A stretch of DNA of 64,000 nucleotides, taken from the NCBI GenBank assembly GCA_950295325.1, contig OX485805.1, positions 48,818,758 through 48,882,757 of the forward strand. Reading direction: 5' to 3'. Source of the DNA: Polytrichum commune. Taxonomy: Eukaryota; Streptophyta; Polytrichopsida; Polytrichales; Polytrichaceae. The translations under genes and the position numbers were made by a program. Positions 26,305 to 36,683 of this stretch are shown here, piece by piece (the first letter of the stretch is position 1; every line of letters starts with the position of its first letter). Below the pieces are notes generated by a model. The model did no database searches and was not told where the DNA came from. It saw only the letters and a list, made by a program, of their open reading frames with translations.

Positions 26305-26470
26305 TTTGCCAAGGTAGATGGGTCTTAAGTGGTTCGTTTCCTTAATCAGACCCCTAGAGTGAGGATCAACAAGCAAATATCATAAAGACACATGTTTAAA
26401 AGAGATCAGACTACATCCCTAAATATTAATAACCACTCGACACTCAATAGTAAACACAGTTGGGAGGACC
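26305..26470 (+). repeat. Dispersed repeat family E, copy 1
   Basis: Shares GGTAGATGGGTCT, CCTTAATCAGACCCCTAGA, GAGGATCAA, ATCATAAAGA and the TGTTTAAAAGAGAT block with 43195-43590, and its later part with 38335-38640 and 38690-39010. The 38.7-kb copy has GTTCGAATCTAGG, a possible pol III box B, so the family may be SINE-like. Confidence 0.6.
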
Positions 26471-26640
26471 TATGTATCTTATTAAGAAATCAACAAACAT
26501 GCACTTCCGATAACCGTAACTAAATCATGGGAGCTCCAATTCTCAATCCGGTTTTTGCGGAGGTTGCATCATAGATTTGCGACCGCAACACAAGTCTTGT
26601 TGTGTGCATCTAATCGATAGAAGTTGGAGAACACGAAAAC
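26460..26640 (+). repeat. Dispersed repeat family F, copy 1
   Basis: Matches 40085-40235: TTGGGAGGACCT, TGCACTTCCGA-AACC-TAACTAAA, CAACACAAGTCT and GATAGAAGTTGGAGAACA occur in the same order. Each copy follows or lies near other repeats. No coding content is supported, although the copy overlaps a 173-residue minus-strand open frame. Confidence 0.65.
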
Positions 26641-27675
26641 GAATGAAAACACACCCACGCCTCTTGCAACTTTTTGGCATGGAGATACTCACTTGTGCTC
26701 GTGCACCAAGCTTCGGTAGGGTAGTAGGGGCCCAATGAATATTGTAGAAAAGCGGATCCAAGGCACAAGCTCAAGCAAACCAAACGGATAAGAAGGTGGC
26801 CCCAATCGTGCAAGGCCGTTATAGTCGCAAAGACAAGAGCGGCCAATGGGAATGTTGGGTGCGAGGAGCGCGGATTTTGGAGTCGTATATATGCATGTAT
26901 GGGTGTGTGTTGCAAAAGGGGAAAAGGAGGGAGGGGAGGGGTCACAAAAGCTAGGAGACAATCATTCCGCAACTCACTATACCCACAAAAACCGTCACAT
27001 GGTCCCCATGACTGTCCCACCTGACACACCCAAGTGACGATGTCCTTATAATAATAAGCCTCACAAGCTCGTACAATGCAAACTATGCATTTCAATGGGG
27101 CCCCGAATTCTTTCCCCCAAAAAGCCGACACTATGCACTAGTGGGTACTGCGCCCGTAGTACAAGCCGTGGGCCTTGGACCCACCGAAATGAATTTCCTT
27201 TGCCAAGAGCCAACAACCGTTCCGAGTTTCCAATGAATTATTTTGTCTCGGCTTAGCGGCCTTCTAACGTCCAACTAGTGTATTTTATAGGTTTACCCTA
27301 ACTTGTGGCAAGAGGAGAGAGAGAGAGGGGGGGGGGAGTTAGGGTGAGTTTCCACGTGGGGTCGTTCGTCTATTAGATTCTAGATAATGGTGGGTTGGAG
27401 GTGTTGTGTACATGTAGAGAATGTGGAGGACCGTGGACATGGGCTGCTAGATTTCTTTGCATTCATTAAAGCACTTTTTAACCTATAAGTGGCGGTCACC
27501 AAAGGATTGAAGACCAATTTTTGGAGGAGGAGGACGTTAGTAGGTGGACCCGGATTTGAGAAGATGAGAGTAGCTAGTCGGCACAGACAAGCCCTACCCC
27601 ACCGTAGTTCATCTACATTTCGGTGAGATTGTCCCTATTACCATTAGACTAGTGGGCAAGTAGCCTACATGGAAA
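26641..27675. other. Intergenic, no supported gene
   Basis: A 173-residue open frame (minus, 26610-27131) is the longest unassigned one in the intergenic DNA, but it has no recognisable domain, no splice partner and runs into a repeat. The stretch also contains a purine run near 27312-27340. I see no gene. Confidence 0.4.
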
Positions 27676-27895
27676 CTTGCTCTTATTGTAGGCAAGTGCA
27701 CTTGCCATTCATCCAACATAGTATGCAACCCAAATGTTGCTCAATCTAGTTGATTTGACACCGGAATTAGCTTTGAAGACCCCCAAATTAGTGTATTGGA
27801 GGTCGTTTGAGATGAATCAACAACAAACCTATAGGGGGTCAAGTTTTTATGTTGATGGATGAGAGGTACGCTCACATACAAATACTCCCTCTCTT
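27676..27895 (+). repeat. Dispersed repeat family G fragments
   Basis: Contains the CATTCATCCAACATAGTATG motif, the block ACACCGGAATTAGCTTTGAA, AACAAACCTATAGGGGGTCA, and GATGGATGAGAGGTACGCTC. The same modules recur at 16400-16640, 44040-44430, 49180-50160 and 50630-50815, in both orientations, which suggests an element with inverted or rearranged modules. Confidence 0.65.
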
Positions 27896-27979
27896 TGTGG
27901 CAAGGGTAGCTCTATTTGAATTTTTAGTTGTTGCTTACCGCACCTTAAATCTTAGACTTGCCATTGCAATTGGATGGTG

Positions 27980-28240
27980 GTCCACTATACCCTATCTCTA
28001 GAGATGATAGATTATGCCACTTTCCCTCCTATAATGTAGTTAAAAGTTAGACACACTTTGTGCTAGAGGGTCCCCTATATAACTTCATTAGAGATGAAGT
28101 TTCGGTCATTATTCGAGAATTTTGTATGAAGTCTCAAGTCTTCCTTCCAATTGGACCATCAAGTTGATGTTAGCCTCTCTATCTTACTCATGTACTTTTC
28201 GTCCCATAAGCCTTTTGGATTCCCAAACTTTAGAACTTAT
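27980..28240 (+). repeat. Dispersed repeat family J, copy 1
   Basis: Paralogous to 43660-43985. Shared blocks in order: TATTATGCCACTTT, TTGCGTTGAAG-like, GGAGTCTCAAGTCTT, GGACCATCAAGT, and CCCATAAGCCTTTTGG. A family-G fragment precedes this copy and another follows the 43.7-kb copy, so larger mosaic segments may have been duplicated. Confidence 0.65.
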
Positions 28241-28470
28241 TGCAAACCACTTCATTAGTGAGTTATTGACTCCAAGTTCTTTTATTTCAACAAATAAGGT
28301 TGGGTAATTAGATAAGCTTGCATCAGGCGGTTCACTTTACAACCATGTGGTTTGAGATCTATTTCATTCTATTTACTAGGGTACCCTAAGATTATTCCCA
28401 AAAACTCTCTTCTGGTTGAATGACCCCTCCCGCGCTTAGAGTTAAAGAGGTGTTTTGGACCCATACGAGG

Positions 28471-28580
28471 TCTAAGATGACCCTAAACTACTGGGTGATA
28501 GTGGAGAGGTACCCATTTCCAAATGGAGTGGTTGGCGGTTCAAGTCCCGTTATCAAATCTTCTCTCAACTTGACCCCATG
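28471..28580 (+). repeat. SINE-like repeat, head region
   Basis: The block CCCTAAACTACTGG-TGAT, GTGGAGAGGTACCC, GAGTGGTTGGCGGTTCAAGTCCC is shared with the reverse complement of 32134-32325. GGTTCAAGTCC is a good pol III box B. The tRNA-like stem pairing is poor, so this is a tRNA-derived repeat head rather than a tRNA gene. The shared tail seen in the other copies is missing here. Confidence 0.6.
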
Positions 28581-28644
28581 AAGGAATATTTAATTTTATT
28601 AAATAATTAAATAATTAAGGGAAAAAAAGTAGGTTGGTGAAAGC

Positions 28645-28745
28645 CAAGAGCCCACCCACCACAAGGTAGGCAGTAAACCCCACCATGCACCAAGAAGATT
28701 CTTGAGCAGGATAAGACCAAAGGACTTAAATTCACGTCAAATTGT
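28645..28745. repeat. Dispersed repeat family D, copy 2
   Basis: Matches 2313-2400 and 30395-30510 through CCCACC-ACCACAAGGTAGGCAG, TAAACCCCACCA, GATTCTTGAGCAGGATA and a TTAAATTCACG end. Confidence 0.6.
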
Positions 28746-29659
28746 CCGACGTTGGTTATTTATTTATTCATTTGTGTGGAGTCCCCAATATTTGAAATAA
28801 TAATTCAAAGAAATGTCTATATTCACATGCACTTATTATGTAGAACATGTTCAAACAAATACAAGTTTTGAACATGTTATGATTATCGTGAGCACATATC
28901 TCAATTTATGTCAGATATTACAGTCAATAGTCCCTTAAGGGTGAGTAAAAACTACAAATATTTTAGAATATATGACTCTATGTGGCCACCCTAAAATACC
29001 CTTTGCTAACTCCTCCGCAATTTGGTTGAATCCTCCTAATCAAGCTCCGCTACACTAGAACGTACAATTATTGTGGAATGTCATTACGAATATATGCAAT
29101 TCTATAACTCATTTTTGACGATGTGATCTTTTACAAGTGTATAACAAAAACGTAATTTGCAAATCCTCTTCCTTCACAATCATGCTTGCCTCTTCGACAA
29201 GAGCCAAGGAAGACCGAACGAAATACAATAAAAAATGTATGTAAGACTTAATATGAAGTTTCTTTGAAGGTGGTCTCTCTCTCTCTGTGCATTGAATTGT
29301 TTTGTTGATGGAGACATTTTCACCATAAAGCAAGGTGAATTTCGCACATGGTGTCTTTAGAACATTCCAACATGCAAGGTCATTGTAAGTAGTGACGACA
29401 AATCATACGCATAAAAAGTCCCTCAAGAGTTTTGAAGGGGCTTGTGTTCGAGTTTCAACGAGTTTTTCATGACTCAAAAGCCACACGCAAAGTTGACTTC
29501 CATGAACCACACAATTTGGTCATGAAAATGACATCTAACTCTACAACAAGTATACATATAAAATTGGACCAACAAAGAAATAAACCACAAACTATTTAAA
29601 TGCTTTTGGAAAGCCCCACACACCACAAACACACAAATCACACAACTACTCAAGTTCCG
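28746..29659. other. Intergenic, no supported gene
   Basis: AT-rich sequence with a short CT run near 29274-29285. The upstream reverse-transcriptase part of the LINE remnant that follows was looked for here and not found. Confidence 0.4.
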
Positions 29660-30330
29660 ATTTGTTCAATACACGGGCAACCATAGAAAAAATCTTTTTT
29701 TGGCCACAAACATGTACCAATCCCAACTGTACATTATGTGATAATAACAACAAAGACACATGGCCACACCTACTCTCCTTATGTAACAACAAATTTCTCA
29801 GAGGCTTGAGAATTGAAAGACATAATGCCACGACCCACCAACTCACCAACTTATTAAAATCAAATGAACACACCAGACACTTAACACTTACCAACACTAG
29901 CAAGCAACTTGGTAATCAACAAGACAACACCATCCCATCATGGATACTAAGATGCACGTGCAACAACACACAATGTGAATGCCTCGCAAAACTGCGACCC
30001 GACATTGTATACGTACAAACAAAATGACCCCCTGATACCCACACCGGACCTAACCATACAAATCATAGAATTCACCTTCACATGTGACAAATTTATTGAA
30101 CAAGCCATAAAAACAAAGAAACCAATTACAACCCGCTAATAGACACAATAAAAGCACAAGGTTGGAAAACAAGACCCCTTATAACTATCACCATAGGAGT
30201 AAGAGGCACAACACACACAAGAAGTATAGAACTCCTCGAAAAAATACAAATCCCAATGGCACTAAGAAAAGGAAGTATGAAAAATATTCACCAAATTGCT
30301 ATTATATATCTACAACTCAATAACAAACAA
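29660..30330 (+). pseudogene. LINE-type retrotransposon 3' remnant: CCHC finger plus restriction-like endonuclease fold
   Basis: The plus-strand frame 29662-30027 has a C-x4-C-x2-C ... H-x4-C finger (CTNPNCTLC, then HLLSLC) followed by GLRIERHN, then a second Cys cluster (CTCNNTQCECLAKLRPDIV). Past a stop, IIEFTFTCDKF and GWKTRPLITITIGVRG continue the domain. A CCHC motif, an R-x-x-RHN helix, a PDI strand and an I-x-EF strand are the layout seen before and inside the restriction-like (PD-D/E-xK) endonuclease of early-branching non-LTR elements. A frameshift and a stop break it. No reverse transcriptase lies upstream, so it is 5'-truncated. A C run and AATAAAAG follow at 30342-30366. Confidence 0.7.
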
Positions 30331-30394
30331 AAACCCATTACCCCCCCCCCCACCTCACATAATAAAAGAATACTAGGTAACACTACCCCTGCAT

Positions 30395-30510
30395 ACAAGG
30401 GCCCACCTACCGTAAGGTAGGCAGTAAACCCTATCAGGCACCAAAGGGACTCTTGAACGTGATATGGCCAACAGGCTCAAATCCACATCGGATTGACTAA
30501 CATCAAATTT
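30395..30510. repeat. Dispersed repeat family D, copy 3
   Basis: Matches the copies at 2.3 and 28.7 kb; the CCTACCGTAAGGTAGG stretch here is itself a perfect palindromic hairpin. It directly follows the LINE remnant. Confidence 0.6.
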
Positions 30511-32133
30511 ACAAAATTGGATAGCCCATGCTTTAGAAAAATATATATCTAAGTTGCTATTCACCTCAAACATTTAAATTCATGTCCACGTTGACTTCGA
30601 ATTGATTATGGCACGTCAAACTCATCAATGCATGCCAAGCATAGCATTAAAGATTTGATCAATTCATTATAGTTTTAAAGACCTAAAGGTTGCATAATGA
30701 GATGAGTCAATGTTAAATGCATCATGATTCATTAAAGCTACGCGTAAGTCTTGGGATCAAACTCCCGTTGGTTTCACTTTCAAAACGTGATTTTGCGAGT
30801 GTATCTAGAAAGTCACTAGAACTTTCTTAAGGTCTAAATTAACATGCTCAAAGAGTGGCGTCATAACATTAAGTAATAAGTCCATAATGACCTTCTCAAA
30901 AGAGCATCAAACTAACACACACCGGTTTGATGTTCTTTTGAGAGCAAAGGTGACATTACCTTTGAGTTTTTCTTCTGTTATTTTTAATCCATCTGGATAG
31001 TTACTTTCATTATTAAGTTTTAAATATATTGGTTTCTAGGACAAGACTAATGCCAAGTGGCAATAAAGGTTCTAATCCAAACAAAATTATAGTCTAAACA
31101 AATCTAAATACCTATAAAGCAATGGGATAAAGTTGGTGGGGTCAAAAAAGTAGTTGTATTTTTTGGAAATTCTTCTGAAACCCATTGTGGAAACCTTTTC
31201 GACACCCTTTTTAACATATTTTTAAATTAATTTCTCATATATTCAACCTCGCTTTGCAAACTTTCCCCTGCTTGTTGAAGTAATATTGTGGGTACTCAAA
31301 GGGTACCCCCTCGCATTGCTACTTAATGTTAAGGTTGGCCTATATTTGTATGTTTTTAAAACAAGCAACCATGTTTCTATCTTGTCATACAAAGATGGGT
31401 GGTCCAAGCTAGCCTTGCATAGGTTGATCCAAGATTCAAGTCTCAAAGGTTAACGCTAGTAGTTTAGATCTTTAAGTTTTTCCAAAGTTTTTGGGACAAC
31501 AAGAAGAGGTCCAAGGAGTTCCACCCAACTTTTCCAGATAGGTGCCAGCACACAACAAGCTAGCAAGCTCTTGATAGAAAAAGTATCTCAAAGAAGGATG
31601 AAACCTAAGGTTTTGTCACTCTTTGAGTGACTTTACACATAACATTATCAACTGATTAAATAGTGGGTTAACATTGCAAATATGATAAACCTTTTATGAA
31701 TCAACATCTACTCACCTTGCATTATTAACAATGAAGGTTCTCATCCCCCCCCCCCCCACCTTCTCCTATATTAAGATAAGCAACCTAGTTCAATTTGCTT
31801 ATCTCAATTGGACATTTGTATCATAGAGCATGTATATACTATAGTAGTGATCAAGGGTTGTTATCGCCATTTACCAAGACTCTGATTGATTGAGAATTAA
31901 GTGGCATCCACATAGACAGAGCCACCTAGGATTTTCAAGGGTCTGACGGTGGGTGGGGGTGTTCATTCATGAACATGTTTGATAGAGGACCAGTGGGAGG
32001 CACAAATGCGAGGAGCTTGTGCTTTCTCGTTGGCTTTTCACAAAAAGGGTAAATTTGCTATTTTGACATTTAAATATTAGTCCTATTAGTGTGAGTGGAA
32101 TAGTAGAGTGGAAATAATTAACATGGGCCACAC
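30511..32133. other. Intergenic, no supported gene
   Basis: No coding signal, tandem array or terminal repeat was recognised. A C run lies at about 31746-31758. Confidence 0.4.
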
Positions 32134-32325
32134 TTATTTTCTTTCTTTCTTTTGAGACAGAAGGCTGACACGCCAGTGCCAAAGCACATGATGCAGTTGA
32201 CCACCCGGCCAGTTATTCTGTCAAGTAGAGAGGAGATTTCACAACCAGGAATTGAACCGCCAACCTCTTCCTTGAGATTTGGGTATCTCTCCACCATCAT
32301 CCAGTAGTTTAGGGTCATCTCAAAC
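32134..32325 (-). repeat. SINE-like repeat, fullest copy
   Basis: Read on the minus strand it has the tRNA-like head (CCCTAAACTACTGGATGATG, then GGCGGTTCAATTCC as box B), a body, and the tail GTGCTTTGGCACTGGCGTGT followed by CCTTCTGTCTCAAAAGAAAG and an A-rich end. The head matches 28471-28580; the body and tail match 47071-47167. This is the layout of a tRNA-derived SINE of roughly 190 bp. Confidence 0.7.
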
Positions 32326-32469
32326 CGCTACACTTACTTTCTAGTCAAGGTGGAATTAACGTGGGTCCAAGACCCCGGGTTTTCCCCTAAAGTTTTCACA
32401 AAGACTTTTGACCAACACAATGAATTTTAGTTTTAGGACAAAAGTAGCACAAAATGAAATAGTCTCCAC

Positions 32470-32615
32470 ATGAATACTCTAGAAAAACAATTATTGTGGC
32501 CCACGCTAATTTTCTATTATAAATTTAGCGTGGGTTGAAAATTAAAGTGGCCCACATTAATCCTCATTATGAAAATCAATGTGGGCACTAAAAATTTTAC
32601 TCTGGCCCACAATAA
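32470..32615. repeat. Family H repeat with GTGGCCCAC motifs
   Basis: Several inverted GTGGCCCACNNTAAT motifs. The stretch AATTTAGCGTGGGTT and the GAATACTCTAGAAAAACAA stretch are reversed relative to 48300-48600 and resemble 12490-12700. Confidence 0.5.
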
Positions 32616-32883
32616 AAGGACATTTTAGTGCAATGTGGCAAAGATCGGCATAAAATTTTTAACTTGTCCAAAGAAATTTATACCGGTGGTACAAAGGTGT
32701 GAGGTTAGGGGTCAAGACCACATTGTAGAATTGTTGGATAAAAAGGGTTAAGTCCACTTTACAAAATGTCATGTGACCAAGGTTTCTAAAAAATGACATA
32801 GATTTCTCCTCATCATGGCTCCATACCATGAGAAATCCCACATCATTCTTTCTCATGGGCTTTTAGTTGTGAACTGACCCTTA

Positions 32884-33220
32884 GGGCCAAGGGATCCCGA
32901 TTCCCAAGTTCTACTCATATTAGCAAGTCCCAACATGGAGGCAATGTCCCAACTTTGGAGCCTCGTGAAATCAGTAGGTTTTGAATTATATCCACTTAGA
33001 TAAGATCTCAATTATTTCATGCAGAACAAATATTGGGACTTGTGTTGGGAGTTGGGTCTAGCTAGAGCCAATGGCCATCCATGTCATACTTGGGACTTAG
33101 GACTTGGGACCCCATGTGAAGTGGTAAGTCCCAACTTCCATGCTCTCAATGGGTGAGATTGCACATATTGACCTCAAGTGAATTAGGACTTTGGACTATG
33201 GAATATTCGTGAACCAAATG
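32884..33220 (+). mobile_element. PIF/Tourist-like non-autonomous element, family A copy 2
   Basis: Begins TTA|GGGCCAAGGGATCCC and shares the family-A interior (GCAAGTCCCAACATGGAGGC, GGACTTAGGACTTGGGACCCC, GTGTGAAGTGGTAAGTCCCA-like unit). The right end is degraded (CGTGAACCAAATG). It abuts the larger family-A element that starts at 33224. Confidence 0.65.
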
Positions 33221-33223
33221 TTA

Positions 33224-34261
33224 GGGCAGGTCCACAAGGGGTCCCAAGTCCCAAGTCCTAGTTATGTCAGCAACTCCCGACATGGAGGCAAAGTCCCCAA
33301 CTTTTGAACCTCAAGGAACCATTCAAATATTCAGTCGGATCTTGATTATCTTCTGCAAAAACTATTCTCGAGACTTGTGGTAAGAGTTGGGTATGGCTTT
33401 TTGCTTGACCCAACTCTCAACAGAAGTCGCAAACCTCACCTCCAAAAAATGTTGCCATGTAAGCATTCATGTCATAACTTAGGACTAAGGACTTGGGACC
33501 CCGTGTGAAGTGGTAAGTCCCAACTTCCAAGCTCTCAACAGTTGAGATTGCACATATTGACCTCAAGTGACTTGGGACTTAGGACTCGAAACCCCGTGTG
33601 AAGTGGTAAGTCCCAACTTCCAAGCTCTCAACGGTTGAGATTGCACAGATTGACCTCAAGTGACTTGGGACTTAGGACTCGAAACCCCGTGTGAAGTGGT
33701 AAGTCCCAACTTCCAAGCTCTCAACAGTTGAGATTGCACAGATTGACCTCAAGTGACTTGGGACTTAGGACTCGAAACCCCGTGTGAAGTGGTAAGTCCC
33801 AACTTCCAGGCTCTCAACGGTTGAGATTGCACAGATTGACCTCAAGTGACTTGAGACTTAGGACTCGAAACCCCGTGTGAAGTGGTAAGTCCCAACTTCC
33901 AGGCTCTCAACGGTTGAGATTGCACAGATTGACCTCAAGTGACTTGGGACTTAGGACTCGAAACCCCGTGTGAAGTGGTAAGTCCCAACTTCCAGGCTCT
34001 CAACGGTTGAGATTGCACAGATTGACCTCAAGTGACTTGAGACTTAGGACTCGAAACCCCGTGTGAAGTGGTAAGTCCCAACTTCCAGGCTCTCGACGGT
34101 TGAGATTGCACAGATTGACCTTAAGTGACTTGGGACTTAGGACTCGGAACCCCGTGTGAAGTGGTGAGTCCCAACTTCCAAGCTCTCGACGGTTGAGATC
34201 CCACGGATTGACCTCAAGTGACTTGGGACTCAAGAACTCAGGACCCAGTGTGAACGGGCCC
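33224..34261 (+). mobile_element. PIF/Tourist-like non-autonomous element with expanded core, family A copy 3
   Basis: Left end GGGCAGGTCCACAAGGGGTC, right end reversed GGGCCCGTTCACACTGGGTC; flanks are TTA on the left and GTA on the right, one mismatch from a 3-bp target-site duplication. The interior begins like copy 4 at 36.3 kb, but the unit that is single there is present eight times here (33503-34247), raising the element from about 385 bp to 1038 bp. Confidence 0.75.
33503..34247 (+). repeat. 93-bp tandem array, 8 units, inside a family-A element
   Basis: Units start at 33503, 33596, 33689, 33782, 33875, 33968, 34061 and 34154, seven intervals of exactly 93 bp. Each contains GTGTGAAGTGGTAAGTCCCA, then a CTCTCAACGGTTGAGATTGC-like stretch and GACCTCAAGTGACTTGGGAC. 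Units differ by only a few bases, so the array is young or kept uniform. A minus-strand frame stays open over the last units only. Confidence 0.95.
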
Positions 34262-35592
34262 GTAAAAAGATATAGTTGACAGCCTAGATATTGAAAGCCA
34301 CTGCATGGAGTCCTTCTATTTGCTAGAAGGGACGAAAAACAAATTGTCCCGTTTTTTGTTGTTGAGTTTGATGATAGCTATTGACTTGAGCAATTGTGGT
34401 CCTGGATGATAAGTTACTCTGGAGTCTCATGGGTGGCAGGGCAGGCTCCAACTGTGCCTCAGTACTACCAAATTGTAAGTAAGCAGCAAAAATATATTGC
34501 CCAAATATTGCATGCTTATTAATGAATGGCTCACTTGACCAGGCCACCGCAAACTGTAGCAATCGTACGTGTACCAATTTAAATAGGACGCCCATTAACC
34601 TCTAAAGGCCGAGGCCGATATGTTGTTGTTCGGCAAGTTATCAAGGTGTTCGAGAATACCAACACATATGTTTACGTTATAATCTTCTGGTTTTGGACAC
34701 GTGGACTACTGAAAGTTTTAAGTGATTATGTTTCGGTCTTCAACGGTTAGCTTCTGAGTGTCTGAGGGTGTCCAAATGGGTCTCTCTGTGCATGAAAACA
34801 TGTATTTGAGTTACATACACCTATTCTAAAGGGTGGTCAAAGTTCAATGACCGGATGATGAGTGTCTCTCATAATGAGCTTGGATGTCTATTTTGAAACA
34901 GATGGTCAATCCTTGCAACGGGCAACACCCTGGGCATGAAATTCTTCTTCTTCCTTCAAGTCTCAGTAGCCTTCTACGAGCTTCAAAAAAAAGCTTTGGA
35001 GCATCGCTCTACTTCAAATTAAAACGAAATTGAACAAGACTTGCACCTATCTGTTCTTGAAACGTTGAATAATCTCCATTCCGAGTGGGGTCCTTGGATG
35101 AAGACATGAGGTGGCTCCGCAATGGTTTCTTGTTATGAAGAGGACTTTAATTCCCGGGGATTGGACTTTTCATACCATGTACGAAGTACAATATCGTGAG
35201 TGTAAGAAGGGGTATTATTTGAGGCATTAGCATGCATCATATACATAAGGGAGAGGTGTTATTTTTCATTAGTTTGTACATTTAAGTAGCCTATTAAGAG
35301 TTTTGAAGTAAACATAGATGTACAAAAGGGGGCCCTAAGTTTAGAGAAGAAACTGACAATAGATATGTGAATTCAATCCGGTCCACATCATGTATTGTTG
35401 TCATATGGCTCGCACCTTCACATCATTTGTCATGCTTTTATTCTCTAAAGATTTGTAATTCCTCTTACAATAATATTATCTATCTTGGACAATGTTTTGT
35501 CCATATTAGAGCCACATACAAAATTGTTGCAATACTAGTTAACCCCAAACCGTAATCGGTGTCACAACTTCAGTCCCCATGATGGTCTCTTC
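34262..35592. other. Intergenic, no supported gene
   Basis: A minus-strand 90-residue frame (34595-34323) has no recognised motif. No repeats shared with the rest of the window were seen. Confidence 0.4.
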
Positions 35593-35975
35593 TTGGACTC
35601 ACATGTCATAACACATTCCAAAGCATACACTATCACCTACGAAGAACTAACAATCCCACTAAAACTAAGAATTGAACCTAGAACAAAAGGTAATGCCATC
35701 CATATACTTTGCATACACCATAAAAATACACCCGTCGGATCTAATGATTTTACACATCAAATGATTGCTATTGCCAACACCTTACAAATCCCCGCAATAT
35801 TCACACAAGCCACACCACCTACACCCTCATGTGTCTCAATAAACTACAATACAAAATGGTCTAAACTTACATTAGCCCCTCAATTAATCAACTGAATCTT
35901 AAATATTAGTAATCTAGAACGGTGTTTACCAAAAAACCAAAAAAAAACAAAAAACAAAAAACAAAAAACAAACGA
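35593..35975 (+). pseudogene. Probable retroposon 3' fragment with A-rich tail
   Basis: A 100-residue plus-strand frame (35593-35895) has the same A/C-rich composition as the LINE remnant at 29.7 kb and is followed by an A-rich tail of repeated CAAAAAA units (35930-35972). I do not recognise the encoded segment. The tail and composition suggest a 5'-truncated non-LTR copy; this is inference. Confidence 0.45.
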
Positions 35976-36298
35976 TAACTATAGCCCCACCAAACGCTTC
36001 AAAATCGCCGAAAGATTATTGTGAATACAAAATGTTCTACGAGCAAAATTGATGGCCATACGTTGCACCCTCCAAATCCTCACCATCACTTATAGTAATG
36101 AACTAGCTTGATGTCATGTATCTACTATAACACCCAAGTCAAACACCCCACAATGCATAAGACCACTTTTAGCTCCATTAAGAATTGCTTGGGAGAGGTC
36201 ATTGGCTGACACTACATTTCTTGCATGTACTCACATAGCAACACCATGTCATTCTACGACCACAAGAATCAAACTCAGAGCATATAATATGGAATCAA

Positions 36299-36683
36299 GG
36301 GTCAGTTCACACAGGGTCTCAAGTTCCAAGTCCCACTCATGTTAGCAAGTCCTAACTTGTGAGCCTCAAGTAATCACTAAAATATAGTTGAATATCATTA
36401 AAGTCGGATCTTGATTATTTTATGCAATACTATTCGCGGGACTTGGGTTGAGAGTCGGGTCTAGCTTTTTGCTTGACCCAACTCACAACACAAGTCCCAA
36501 GCCTCACCTCCAGAAAGTGTTGCCATGTAGGCATCCATGTCATAGTTGGGACTTAGGACTTCGGACCCCGTGTGAAGTGCTAAGTTCCATCTTCCATGCT
36601 CTCAACGGTTGAGATTGAATGGATTGACCTCGTGTGACTTGGGACTTGGGACTTGGGACTTGGGACCCCATGTGAACCAGCCC
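36299..36683 (+). mobile_element. PIF/Tourist-like non-autonomous element, family A copy 4
   Basis: Left end GGGTCAGTTCACACAGGGTC, right end GACCCCATGTGAACCAGCCC reading outward to TAA; the left flank is CAA, one mismatch from TAA. It holds one copy of the unit that is repeated eight times in the 33.2-kb element, so it shows the unexpanded form. Confidence 0.75.

Noticed and set aside
26610-27131. 173-residue minus-strand open frame, the longest unassigned intergenic one
   Set aside because: No recognisable domain, no splice partner, it overlaps repeat family F, and other frames are open alongside it.
28530-28560. tRNA gene suggested by GGTTCAAGTCCC
   Set aside because: Acceptor and anticodon stems do not form; the sequence is shared with a SINE-like repeat.
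34000-34233. Repetitive minus-strand frame over the 93-bp array
   Set aside because: Open only because 93 is divisible by three; earlier units contain stops and the units lie in a non-coding transposon.
34323-34595. Possible retrotransposon RNase H frame, minus strand
   Set aside because: No catalytic motif or neighbouring reverse transcriptase; similarity was only impressionistic.
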